64,000 nt of DNA from Stieleria marina (lineage in GTDB: Bacteria; Planctomycetota; Planctomycetia; Pirellulales; Pirellulaceae). Position numbers and translations under genes: made by a program. A model generated the notes under the pieces. It was not told where the DNA came from, made no database searches, and was given only the letters and a program-made list of their open reading frames with translations. The stretch is taken from contig CP036526.1 of assembly GCA_007741555.1 (NCBI GenBank), positions 3,844,001 through 3,908,000 of the forward strand. The letters run 5' to 3'. This document shows, piece after piece, positions 8,136-16,881 of this stretch; position 1 is the first letter of the stretch; the number at the start of each line of letters is the position of its first letter.

Positions 8136-9383
8136 ATGTGTCGCGTTTCTCTCACTCTATTCGCAGTTGTTTCTTTAGGCGTTGCAATCCACGCCAACGA
8201 CGACTCGGCAGATCGCGTGTTGCGTGCGTCGTGTCGCATCTTCGCAGGCAATGCCCGAGGCAGTGGAGTCATCTTCGATACCGACGAGGACAGCTACCAC
8301 GTTCTGACAAACGCACACGTCGTCGGCAGAATCGGCAACCGAGTGAGTCTTGAGTTTGAGCATTCGGGTTATCGGTCCGGGAGGATTCCAGGCCGCGTGG
8401 TTCGTTCGCATAACGCCCGCAACACTTCGATTGATTTGGCGATTGTCGAACTTCCGCGTTCGGAGTTCCCCGGGCCGATGCCCGTCGTGCCGCTTGCAGG
8501 TGTTGGCTTCAAGGAGGAAACGCCAACCGTGCTGACGTGCGGAGCCCAAGGAGGGGCCGCCGTCAGCCTGCAACGTGGTCACATTGTTCGGCGGACACGA
8601 AGCTTGATCTACTACAAGCCCGAAGCGTTGCCCGGTCGATCGGGCTCGCCATTGTTCAACGAATCCGGTTCGCACATCATCGGCTTGGTCGCATGGAGAA
8701 CCGGCGACGGTCACGGCTTGGCAGTGAATGCCGCCGTCGTTCGCTCGTTCGTCGGCGGCGAAGTCGCGGACGCCGAAACCGCATTACCCGACGACGCCAT
8801 TCCCCTGTGGCAACCTCGTGTGCGTCTCATCTTGGTCACGTCCAAAGGATGCCAACCCTGCGAACTGCAAAAGCAATCCATGCCCGATGACGTTCGCTAC
8901 GAAACGCTCGACATCACGAAAGCAAACGCCAAGGGCTACAACATCCGCGTGACACCAACGCTGATGGTCTTTGTCGATGGAAACCTCGAACACACCACAA
9001 GCGGTCTACTTCGCGGCGACCGCTTGCGAGCGTTCTTATATCGCTGGGGAATCACCGACAACGACACCCAGCCCGACGACGCCGACTTCAATCCCTGGAG
9101 CAATCCCCGCCGCTGGGAACGTGGCCCGATCCGCGACCGCATCGACAATGCCAAAGACCGCTTCGCATGGTGGCTCCTCGCCAAATGGCTCGGGTTCGCC
9201 ACTGGCGGAGTAGCAGTCGTGTTTCCCTGGTTGTTCTTTATCTATCGAGCGTTACGCAAGCTGCGTGTCGCAGAAACAGGCAGACGTGTAGCCAGCAAAC
9301 CCAGAAAACGAAAGCTTCGATCGAAACCGCTACGAAAAACCACGGGTCGAGGCAACCTATCGGCAACAAAACACTCGCGATAG
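8136..9383 (+). CDS. Exported trypsin-like serine protease with thioredoxin domain and C-terminal membrane anchor
   Basis: This is 415 residues from the ATG at 8136; a TTG at 8133 precedes it. The start is set by GGAGG 7 bases upstream. A signal peptide (residues 1-20) is followed by a trypsin-fold protease domain with His61 (TNAHVV), Asp100 (SIDLAIVEL) and Ser169 (PGRSGSPL). About residues 227-310 form a thioredoxin-like domain with Cys239 and Cys242 (CQPC) and a cis-Pro region (RVTPTLMVFVDG). A hydrophobic helix (GFATGGVAVVFPWLFFIYRAL) around residues 348-372 and a very basic tail end the protein. The protease and thioredoxin parts should face the periplasm. Quality control or disulfide-dependent cleavage is inferred. 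Confidence 0.8.
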   Translation: MCRVSLTLFAVVSLGVAIHANDDSADRVLRASCRIFAGNARGSGVIFDTDEDSYHVLTNAHVVGRIGNRVSLEFEHSGYRSGRIPGRVVRSHNARNTSIDLAIVELPRSEFPGPMPVVPLAGVGFKEETPTVLTCGAQGGAAVSLQRGHIVRRTRSLIYYKPEALPGRSGSPLFNESGSHIIGLVAWRTGDGHGLAVNAAVVRSFVGGEVADAETALPDDAIPLWQPRVRLILVTSKGCQPCELQKQSMPDDVRYETLDITKANAKGYNIRVTPTLMVFVDGNLEHTTSGLLRGDRLRAFLYRWGITDNDTQPDDADFNPWSNPRRWERGPIRDRIDNAKDRFAWWLLAKWLGFATGGVAVVFPWLFFIYRALRKLRVAETGRRVASKPRKRKLRSKPLRKTTGRGNLSATKHSR

Positions 9384-9573
9384 CAACCTGAAAGCGACGC
9401 CAGAAATGCCGGACTCTCCTATTTCTTGCCTGGCTTCATGGGGCAAGTGTTTGAGCGGAAGTCGTACGGACCTGCTGAAAACGTAGCCAGGCTGATGTAA
9501 CAGCAATCTCTTGATCGTTACAATGTTTTCCGTAGGAGACGCTCGCGAATATTTCCCACAATGCCTTTGTGTC

Positions 9574-12500
9574 ATGCCCGATAGTTACGATCTAACCCAA
9601 CTGAACAGTAGTGCCTTCGAGCATATGGTTAACGCAATTGCAATGCGAGAGCTTGGAACAGGTCATACTGGCTTTGGTCCAGGTGCTGATGGAGGACGAG
9701 ACGGTTATTTCGAGGGACGTTCCCCATATCCAAGTGACGAGGAACAGTGGGAGGGCATTTGGTACATACAATCGAAGTTTCACAAGCCCTCCCTTGGAAC
9801 CGATCCCCAGAAATGGATCCAAAAACAATTGAAGGGAGAGATCAAGCAATTTACCGAGTCGCCCGTTCGCGAATGGCCGAACAACTGGATTATTGCGACA
9901 AATATTGATCCTTCAGGTGTGCCGGAGACTGGATCATTTGATGTGCTGAAAGAGCTGGTTTCAGAGGCGAACGAGCTGCTTGCGTCAAAGTTCCATGTTT
10001 GGGGCGGCAAGAAAATCCTAGACCTTCTTGCAAAGTATCCGGATATTCGCGACGAATACGGGCATTTCCTTACACCAGGGCATGTTCTGACTGAGCTAAT
10101 GAGATCGTTTGGCGACGAAAAAGCGCATGTTGAAGAGGTAATTCGTGAGCTTGTTGTTCCGGTCTTCAAAGATGAGATTCATACAAAGCTCGATCAGGCA
10201 GGAAGCGACAATGATTCAAGGCCTGGAATTCACAAGCTCTTCATTGACCTACCGTACTTGGCACACACTCCCGGACAAAGCCAGCATTTCCCTTCACAAG
10301 GCACAGTGCTCGATGGCCTTTCTAGGGCTTCAAATAGGAACCACGGATCAAAAGCAAGTTTGCCATCTGGAAAGAAATGGCTCAATTGGCTAGCGCAGCC
10401 AGAACGTTCTTCCGTATGGTTTGTGATTGGTGGCCCGGGTCAAGGCAAGTCAACGCTCGGTCAGTATTACTGTCAGATTCAACGGGCAGCGATAATCCTC
10501 GATGGTGCAATAGACCAAATCCACTCGTCAACTGTGGAGCTTGCAGAAGAAGTTCGTGAAGCTGCCATCGAGGGTGATGTTTGGCCAACCTCCCCTCGAA
10601 TTCCTGTGGCGATCGAACTCCGAGAGTACTCGCATTGGCTTGCACGACGTGAAGCAGATGATGCGAAAGGTTTGCTCACCTATGTCGCGTCAATTCTGAC
10701 GAATTCTCTTGAGAAGGACGTGAACCCAGGACTTCTCCAGCGAGCCCTTGCCAAAGGTGCTTGGTTCTTCGCGTTTGACGGATTAGATGAAGTACCTGGC
10801 GACACCAAGGCCATGGTAGCACGCGAGATCCAACACTTCGTTGAGGAGATTGCCGTGCGAAACAACTGTGACTTGCAATCGCTATGCACGTCGCGGCCAC
10901 AAGGCTACTCCGGAGAGTTTAATGAAATTCAATGTGCGACAATTCGACTTCGACATTTGCACCCAGAAGAGGCGTTCCTTTGTGCGAAACCTGTGTTGTG
11001 TATCGGACGATCGAAGGATGACATCACACGATCGGAGAAAATTCTTGAATCGGCATTGAAATCACCAGCGGTCCAAGACCTTATGAAGACTCCTCTTCAG
11101 TCACACATTATGGCGGTTGTGGTGCGAGATGGAAATAAACCACCAGAACGGCGGTGGCAGCTGTTCAACAACTTCTACGAGGTAATACGCCGACGAGAAG
11201 CGAACAAGGAACTTGCAGACCCGGACGTTGCAAAGCTACTTAGAGAAAATGAAAACCTTCTTCGGTCAATCCACAACCGGCTCGGTTTTGTGTTGCACGC
11301 GGAGGCGGAGTCTGCGTCAGGTGCGACAACAAGTTTGAGTCGTGAGCGGTTCAGGGGCCTTGCCGAGAAAGTCGTCAATCAAATGTTGGACGATGACGGC
11401 GATCAAATGGTGAACACTCTGATGGAGGCGACTACAAATCGTCTCGTTTTGGTTAACACTCCTGACGATGGCGAATACTTGCGGTTCGATGTTCGACAGC
11501 TGCAAGAGTTTTTTGCAGCTGAGTACATCTACGAATCAGTTGTTGCGGGTGACCTACAAGATCGTCTGCAGATTATTTTCGGAGATTCTCATTGGCGAGA
11601 AGTCAGCCATTTCGTATTGAGTGCTTTGATCGAGAATAAGCGACAGACTGAACTCGCAGTCGCGATTGATGTTCTTAGGTCTTTAGATGGCGTTGACCCA
11701 GGAGCTCTTCGCCTCACGGATAGACGACTTGGCCGCGGCGCACTTGCTGCGAGTCGTTTGATTGAGGAAGGCGTTTTGGAGCAAGACAAACGCGTGCGTC
11801 AAGGCTTCCGTTCTTGTTTCGATGCAGCGTGCTCGTTTACATCTATGGATTCGTCCACGAGTCTTGCGAGCGTGGTCCAACCTAGGTCGCGCACTTGGTT
11901 AGTCAATTATCTAGTCGATGAACTAAAAGAAAGAGCCGAGTCGGAATCAATTGGTGCGTATGCCTTGCTGTTCGGCATGCTTGATCCGCAGGATGAAAAA
12001 TGGGAATGGTTCTCGGCTCGTTTTAGACGAGCAAGCAGTCACTTCCAAGATGCTGTTTTTGCCTGTTTTCGGACTTATGTCAACGAGAATGCAAAGATTC
12101 GTTCCGAGAAGGCGACGATTCTCATTGAACGCATGATTGGAGACTCGTGGACCACACTGTCCGCGAGTACTCTTGAGTGTATTTGCTCGCTTCTTGGTCA
12201 ATCAAGCGAATCGCTAGAGGATCTGGCGGGTTCGATGGGCCTTTCGGATCCAGAGCTTCGACTTCTTCGAATTCTTGTTGAGTCAGGAACGCACCCGACT
12301 CGTCGATCTCGGCATCATCGCACCCCGGTAGACGAGAACTGTGACCTAGTTCAGCACGGACCAGTTGCCTGCCTGTATGCAGCAGCAGATTGGTCAACTG
12401 AAATAGTACCAGAGTGCGATAAAACAGAGAGCACGAGAGGCTTCTTAGGTTTCCTTTCGTCTTTGGAAAGATTTGCTTCGTATCGTAACAAGGAAACTTT

Positions 12501-13554
12501 CGTTGCGGCACTCACAAAGGCGGAACTGGTCGGATGGGCAATGTTTCGAGAGGTTCCATCTGAGATACGCTGTCAGTTTCCCGCACTCGAATGCAATTCT
12601 GATCTGGCGGAACTTATAGAACAGCTTGATGACCTGGATGACAGCCAATTTCTTCGGTGTTTGTCTGAACGAAAAATTGGGAACTTTAGACTGAAACGCT
12701 GGGCTTCTTCCTTTCAATTTGATCCAGGTAAACCGATTGCTGATTTCGTGTCGCTTGTCAAAGAGCGTCCGGCTGTAGCAATGCAGGTGTGGTTTGGCGG
12801 ACTTCTTGAAGAGCGATTTGGCATGGATTTTGATAAACAGAAGAGCGGTTGCCAAGACGTTCTAAACGCCTTTCAACACGCCGTTAGTGAGTGTGTTTCC
12901 CCCTTCTTCGTGGCTCCTGGACTGTGGGGGCGAATGATAGATTCTTTACCAGATCCAGACGCGTTCCGGGAAGAACTCACCGCTAATTGCATGTTATGTA
13001 CGACTAGCTATGCAGCGTTTATTGCACCTGAAATGTACCCATTTCGACTTCGTTTACCAAACGAATCGAAGCTACTTCCACACTTAGCAAATTCGGTAAT
13101 TGGTTTGCTTAACCACCGGCGTTCGGGTGCCCCTGGTGAGGAAGCATCCAAGCACGCTGCGAAGGTCGCTAAGTCCTATGCTGAGCTCGACCAGCTCGGT
13201 TGCCTTGTGGAGTCCATGAACGCGTCAGATCCGGAAAAGTTGGCTGCGGTCTTACTTCAAGTAGTTATCAATGGTGAGCTTGATTTCCTTATCGAGAAGG
13301 AGTCGTTGGTAGTAAATACCCTCAGCGGTCCAAACACTGCATCAGCGCGTTCCATTGCCGGCCTAATCAGGGCTTTCGGTAGTTACGCAAATGACGATCA
13401 CCGGGGTTTTGCTGGAAAGATTCTTGAGACAGTGCGAGACAACTACGGAGTTAGGAGGATTGTTGAACAGGCAGTTTGTTCATGGCGTGAAAAGCCGACT
13501 TCCCCGCTTCAGCGATCCGGGAAGCTGCCTGATTGGCTCGACGGAACCGAGTAA
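9574..13554 (+). CDS. STAND NTPase with N-terminal PDEXK nuclease-like domain and NACHT domain (probable antiphage protein)
   Basis: This encodes 1326 residues from the ATG at 9574; the frame is open from a TTG at 9511 and no strong ribosome site decides between them. The N-terminus resembles Mrr/PDEXK nucleases: SAFEHMV, then PGADGGRDGYFEG and WYIQSKFH, giving an E, D, Q-x-K set within the first 70 residues. A NACHT-type NTPase follows, with Walker A GGPGQGKST near residue 285 and Walker B FAFDGLDEVPG near residue 400. The remaining 800 or so residues are mostly helical and unrecognised, the place where sensor repeats sit in STAND proteins. Known relatives (Avs and bNACHT proteins) recognise phage proteins and degrade DNA. 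By eye the GC content is lower than its neighbours, consistent with transfer. It stands alone. Confidence 0.8.
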   Translation: MPDSYDLTQLNSSAFEHMVNAIAMRELGTGHTGFGPGADGGRDGYFEGRSPYPSDEEQWEGIWYIQSKFHKPSLGTDPQKWIQKQLKGEIKQFTESPVREWPNNWIIATNIDPSGVPETGSFDVLKELVSEANELLASKFHVWGGKKILDLLAKYPDIRDEYGHFLTPGHVLTELMRSFGDEKAHVEEVIRELVVPVFKDEIHTKLDQAGSDNDSRPGIHKLFIDLPYLAHTPGQSQHFPSQGTVLDGLSRASNRNHGSKASLPSGKKWLNWLAQPERSSVWFVIGGPGQGKSTLGQYYCQIQRAAIILDGAIDQIHSSTVELAEEVREAAIEGDVWPTSPRIPVAIELREYSHWLARREADDAKGLLTYVASILTNSLEKDVNPGLLQRALAKGAWFFAFDGLDEVPGDTKAMVAREIQHFVEEIAVRNNCDLQSLCTSRPQGYSGEFNEIQCATIRLRHLHPEEAFLCAKPVLCIGRSKDDITRSEKILESALKSPAVQDLMKTPLQSHIMAVVVRDGNKPPERRWQLFNNFYEVIRRREANKELADPDVAKLLRENENLLRSIHNRLGFVLHAEAESASGATTSLSRERFRGLAEKVVNQMLDDDGDQMVNTLMEATTNRLVLVNTPDDGEYLRFDVRQLQEFFAAEYIYESVVAGDLQDRLQIIFGDSHWREVSHFVLSALIENKRQTELAVAIDVLRSLDGVDPGALRLTDRRLGRGALAASRLIEEGVLEQDKRVRQGFRSCFDAACSFTSMDSSTSLASVVQPRSRTWLVNYLVDELKERAESESIGAYALLFGMLDPQDEKWEWFSARFRRASSHFQDAVFACFRTYVNENAKIRSEKATILIERMIGDSWTTLSASTLECICSLLGQSSESLEDLAGSMGLSDPELRLLRILVESGTHPTRRSRHHRTPVDENCDLVQHGPVACLYAAADWSTEIVPECDKTESTRGFLGFLSSLERFASYRNKETFVAALTKAELVGWAMFREVPSEIRCQFPALECNSDLAELIEQLDDLDDSQFLRCLSERKIGNFRLKRWASSFQFDPGKPIADFVSLVKERPAVAMQVWFGGLLEERFGMDFDKQKSGCQDVLNAFQHAVSECVSPFFVAPGLWGRMIDSLPDPDAFREELTANCMLCTTSYAAFIAPEMYPFRLRLPNESKLLPHLANSVIGLLNHRRSGAPGEEASKHAAKVAKSYAELDQLGCLVESMNASDPEKLAAVLLQVVINGELDFLIEKESLVVNTLSGPNTASARSIAGLIRAFGSYANDDHRGFAGKILETVRDNYGVRRIVEQAVCSWREKPTSPLQRSGKLPDWLDGTE

Positions 13555-13651
13555 AGCAGTCCATCTAAACAAGACACAATTCAGGCACGCCTACAAGAGT
13601 TTCCTAGGGGTGGCGGTATGGCGTGCAGCCGTTTTGCCGTCGACGCTTTCA

Positions 13652-13765
13652 CCGGGGGTTGGAAGCACCGCTTGTCACACCGCCAAACCCCGGCTCGCTC
13701 GTTCCTCACTGCAGATACGTCACGCGACGGCTCCGCATTCTAGCGTGACGATGCTCGGGAGCATC
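13652..13765. repeat. Cluster of three inverted repeats (hairpins)
   Basis: Three adjacent stem-loops: 11 bp with one mismatch, 8 bp perfect, and 7 bp perfect with a 2-base loop. The second and third share the G at 13750. They could form a terminator, a structured RNA or a mobile-element end; no T-run follows the last stem. Confidence 0.5.
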
Positions 13766-14311
13766 TTCCGTGCGGCCGGCCTTTAGAGCCCGGTTCAGGC
13801 TGTCCGCAAGCGGTTAGCCACTTCTTTCGAGGGTCAAAGTCACTCGGCAGGCCACCGCTGCGTTCGTCCGTTCCGGTCGTCCGCTCGGGACTCGTTGGTG
13901 TTCGTGCTTTCGCACGTTTACTCGATCGTGCTTCTTACCGGCCTGTGGTTCTCTTTGGTGGTTTGGTCTAGTGTGGACCAGGACTGCACGAGCGTGCGTA
14001 GTGTGGAATCTTCCATTGCCGATGAGCCCACTGCACCGAAAATAGCACCACCACCTAGGCAAACCTCGGGTTTCCCTGGTGTTTTGCGAGGTTGTGCGTC
14101 TCCTGCCGGGGGAGCTATTTGGCTGAGTATTCGGTTCGATGTCTGTGTGCTTTGTCCAGTGGTTGTGTCATTGGTCGTTCCTGAAAACGGTGCTTGAATT
14201 TTCGGGTTGCCGCTGCTAACCAACTTCGTTGAGAATTCGGCCTGCCTGGGCGTCGACGTCTGATTGGCACGCTGGAACGTGGGATAGGTTTTCAGCTTGT
14301 CGAAGTGAATG

Positions 14312-14337
14312 TGACAGGCTGGAAGCTTATCCCACTG
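14312..14337 (+). repeat. Short dispersed repeat, copy 1
   Basis: This 26-base stretch (begins TGACAGGCTGGAA, ends ATCCCACTG) recurs with four differences at 21014-21039. Both copies lie between genes, just beyond a coding region. Confidence 0.45.
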
Positions 14338-14354
14338 CACTTTCGAGGTACCGG

Positions 14355-15131
14355 TTAGGAATGCATGACTTGGCCGCCATCGATGTTGATCGTTTGGCCG
14401 GTGATATTGCGGGCGGCGTCGGATGCTAAGAACAGAGTCACCGCGGCGATCTCATCAAGCTCTTGCCAGCGTCCCAAGGGAGCCACTTTTTCGATTTTGT
14501 CGGCCGCCCATTCTTCGTAGGTCGGTTGCTCCTTTGCCGAAGAGCCACGAAAACTGGATTTCCAAACGGACTGATTCAGATCCGTCTTTACCATCCCAGG
14601 TGCGATCGCATTGACGCGTACGCCGAAGGGCGCCAGATCCTTTGCTGCACACTGTGCGAAATTGATCAACGCCGCCTTCGACGCGCTGTAGGGAGGATCC
14701 GTTTGAGAACCAATTTGTCCCGCGACGGAAGTAAAGAAACACATGCTCCCGCGACCGCGATCGGCTAGCCCCGGCGCGAATGCGTGCGCGACATTGACGG
14801 CTCCGATCAAGTTGACCTCCAAAACACGCTGCCACTGGGCCGGAGGAACGTTCCAAAACGGAAACCCGCAATGTCCACTTCCGACCCCTACGGTAAAGAC
14901 GACATGCGAAACGTCACCACACTCGCTGGCAAGCTTTTCGACTTGTTCCAAACGGGTAACGTCAACCACTCTGCTTGTCATTCCAGCTGGCGACTTTTCC
15001 AACGCACGGTCGTCCGCATCAGCGGCGAGAACGGAACTGCCCGCATCGAGAAATGCATCCGCGACCGCTCGCCCAATCCCGTGAGCGGCACCGATGACGA
15101 CCACTTTGTTCACGATTAGTTCAGTTTCCAT
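14355..15131 (-). CDS. SDR family NAD(P)-dependent oxidoreductase
   Basis: This is a 258-residue classical short-chain dehydrogenase, starting at the ATG at 15131 (METEL...). The cofactor loop is VVIGAAHGIGRAVADAF; catalytic residues are Ser in FFTSVAGQIGS and the Y-x-x-x-K in PPYSASKAAL. The C-terminal FLASDAARNITGQTINIDGG is typical of FabG/3-oxoacyl-reductase-like members. The frame is open for 10 more codons upstream. It lies downstream of a sulfatase gene on the same strand, and members of this family in such clusters often oxidise sugar or sugar-acid intermediates; the substrate is not readable from sequence. Confidence 0.9.
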   Translation of the reverse strand: METELIVNKVVVIGAAHGIGRAVADAFLDAGSSVLAADADDRALEKSPAGMTSRVVDVTRLEQVEKLASECGDVSHVVFTVGVGSGHCGFPFWNVPPAQWQRVLEVNLIGAVNVAHAFAPGLADRGRGSMCFFTSVAGQIGSQTDPPYSASKAALINFAQCAAKDLAPFGVRVNAIAPGMVKTDLNQSVWKSSFRGSSAKEQPTYEEWAADKIEKVAPLGRWQELDEIAAVTLFLASDAARNITGQTINIDGGQVMHS

Positions 15132-15313
15132 TTTGCGACCTTCTGTTTCTTGCTCATACACAGTTCGTTAGCTTTGCCACCGGACCGAAAGAAAGCACGG
15201 TACTGCGTGCTAACAAGGCGAAGTAGGCCGGTTTGCTCAGGCGCCAAATTGGGGGAAGTCAGTTTTGGGCGGCGAGTGTTGATGTTTTGCGACGGCGACG
15301 CGATTGACGACGC

Positions 15314-16780
15314 CTACTTCTTTTGTTTCCACTTGCCCGACTTGGCGACAATTGCTGCCCGATTTTTTTTGAAACCTGCTGCATTGCGTTTGGCGATCAG
15401 TTGCTGCCGCAGTTTTTTCACGACCGTCGCGTACTCAGGATTTTTTGCTTGGTTCGTAAACTCGCCCGGATCGTTTTTTAGGTCGTACAGCTCCGCACCA
15501 CTTTCGCCAAAGCCCCACTGAGTGAAACGCCAGTCCGCCGTGCGAATCGATTCTCCGCCGCTACGGCTGATTGTGAATGCCTGCTTCTTCGTCCACGCCG
15601 TTGACTCGGTGTTGGCCAACAGCGGTTTCAGGCTGGTTCCCTGCAGCGTGTCCGGCGCGGAGAGACCAACCAATTCGGCGAGAGTCGGATACAAGTCAAC
15701 CAGCTCCGTGATTTTGGTCGTGCCACGGCCGTGTTGATCTTTCAGCCACGGCACGCTGATGATAAACGGCACGCGTGTGGCTTCCTCGAACAGATGTTGC
15801 TTTTGGTACTTGTGATGTTGTCCCAACAGGTAGCCGTGATCACTACTGAAGACGACAATCGTATTGTCCGCCAACCCCTTCTCATCCACCGCATCCAGAA
15901 CGCGTCCGACCTGAGCGTCCATGTACGAAACGCTGGCGTAGTAGGCCTGTAGCAGGCCTTTGTGCAATTTCGGTGTCACCCCATACGTCGTGCTGTTTCG
16001 CTTGTAGCCGCGGATGATTCCTGGCACGTCATCCAGGTCATTCTCCGGCACAACGGGCGGCTCCATTTCCTCGCGATTGTACTGGTCGAAATACTTTGCC
16101 GGTGCGACAAGCGGCACGTGCGGTCGAACAAATCCCACGGCCAAGAAAAACGGTTTGTCTTTTACTTGCTCCAGGATCTTGATGGCACGATCCGCCGCCA
16201 TGCCATCGGCGTGGTCGCTGTCTCCGCCGGACGCAACCACCCCCGCAAAGGTTTGTGAACCTTTGTCTTTCGGTGACCAGTTTGTCAGTTCACCGAGAGC
16301 ATTCTGTTCCGCAGCTTTGACGTTGAACGCTTCGTCCCACGAGAACGGATCATCGCTTTCCGCTGTGCCGTCGATGATCTCAAACGGAATCCGCATGTGA
16401 TAGATCTTGCTGACTCGCCCCGCGTAGTAGCCGTTGTTACGAAAAGTCTGCGACATCGTCACGACATCAGGCATACTGCCTCGCAACGTGCCAGCATTGC
16501 CCAGCGTCAGATTGGAATACGGATACAAACCTGACATGATCGAAGCACGCGACGCCCCACAAACGGGATACTGACAGTGCATGTTCTGAAACTTGACGCC
16601 GCGCTGTGCCAAGCGATCAAGGTTCGGTGTTTTGCACTGTTTGTGTCCAAAACCACTCAGCGCGGTGTTCAGGTCATCTGCAATCAGGAACAGCACATTC
16701 GGCTTTTCAGCATCAGCCCGTGACTGCGGAATCAGCATGGTTCCAATCAGAGCAACCAGCACCAGACAAGTCGTCTTCAT
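15314..16780 (-). CDS. Exported sulfatase, iduronate-2-sulfatase-like
   Basis: This is 488 residues from the Met at 16780, placing the signal peptide (TTCLVLVALIGTMLIPQSRA) at the N-terminus. Metal-binding residues appear in NVLFLIADDLN, and the formylglycine motif is C74-G-A-S-R in PVCGASRAS, a variant of CxPSR found in iduronate-2-sulfatase-like enzymes. Later conserved pieces are GRVSKIYH, FFLAVGFVRPHVPLVAP, SSDHGYLLGQH and ADWRFTQWG. It hydrolyses sulfate esters, probably of polysaccharides, in the periplasm after maturation by a formylglycine-generating enzyme encoded elsewhere. It shares strand with the GH-like gene upstream and the SDR gene downstream. Confidence 0.9.
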   Translation of the reverse strand: MKTTCLVLVALIGTMLIPQSRADAEKPNVLFLIADDLNTALSGFGHKQCKTPNLDRLAQRGVKFQNMHCQYPVCGASRASIMSGLYPYSNLTLGNAGTLRGSMPDVVTMSQTFRNNGYYAGRVSKIYHMRIPFEIIDGTAESDDPFSWDEAFNVKAAEQNALGELTNWSPKDKGSQTFAGVVASGGDSDHADGMAADRAIKILEQVKDKPFFLAVGFVRPHVPLVAPAKYFDQYNREEMEPPVVPENDLDDVPGIIRGYKRNSTTYGVTPKLHKGLLQAYYASVSYMDAQVGRVLDAVDEKGLADNTIVVFSSDHGYLLGQHHKYQKQHLFEEATRVPFIISVPWLKDQHGRGTTKITELVDLYPTLAELVGLSAPDTLQGTSLKPLLANTESTAWTKKQAFTISRSGGESIRTADWRFTQWGFGESGAELYDLKNDPGEFTNQAKNPEYATVVKKLRQQLIAKRNAAGFKKNRAAIVAKSGKWKQKK

Positions 16781-16881
16781 CGTTTGATTCATCTTCTGGC
16801 CACTGGGAGACATGTTGAGTTTATTGTGGGAGTGCATGGGATCTGAAAGGAAAGGATTTGAGTGCGGGCTCAACGCGATTG

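Larger units (their letters stand above)
13555..14354. other. Structured non-coding stretch downstream of the STAND gene
   Basis: About 800 bases carry no convincing gene. The left part holds several inverted repeats: CCGGGGGTTGG at 13652-13662 with CCAAACCCCGG at 13683-13693 (one mismatch), CGTCACGC at 13718-13725 with GCGTGACG at 13743-13750, and GATGCTC at 13750-13756 with GAGCATC at 13759-13765. A minus-strand frame from 14340 to 13918 is open for 140 codons (PGKPEVCLGGGAIFGAVGSS and similar) but has no recognisable fold or start signal. The region may be a multicopy element. Confidence 0.45.

Noticed and set aside
8136-13554. Protease-thioredoxin gene and STAND gene as a two-gene defence system
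   Set aside because: The protease has a signal peptide and faces the periplasm, while the STAND protein lacks one and should be cytoplasmic; they are 190 bases apart with different composition.
13555-13820. Integron attC-type recombination sites in the hairpin region
   Set aside because: GTTAGCC-like heptamers occur, but the core GTTRRRY/RYYYAAC consensus and paired spacing are not met and no integron integrase is nearby.
13918-14340. Minus-strand 140-codon frame as a gene
   Set aside because: Low-complexity composition, no ribosome binding site and no recognisable domain; it lies in a repeat-like region.
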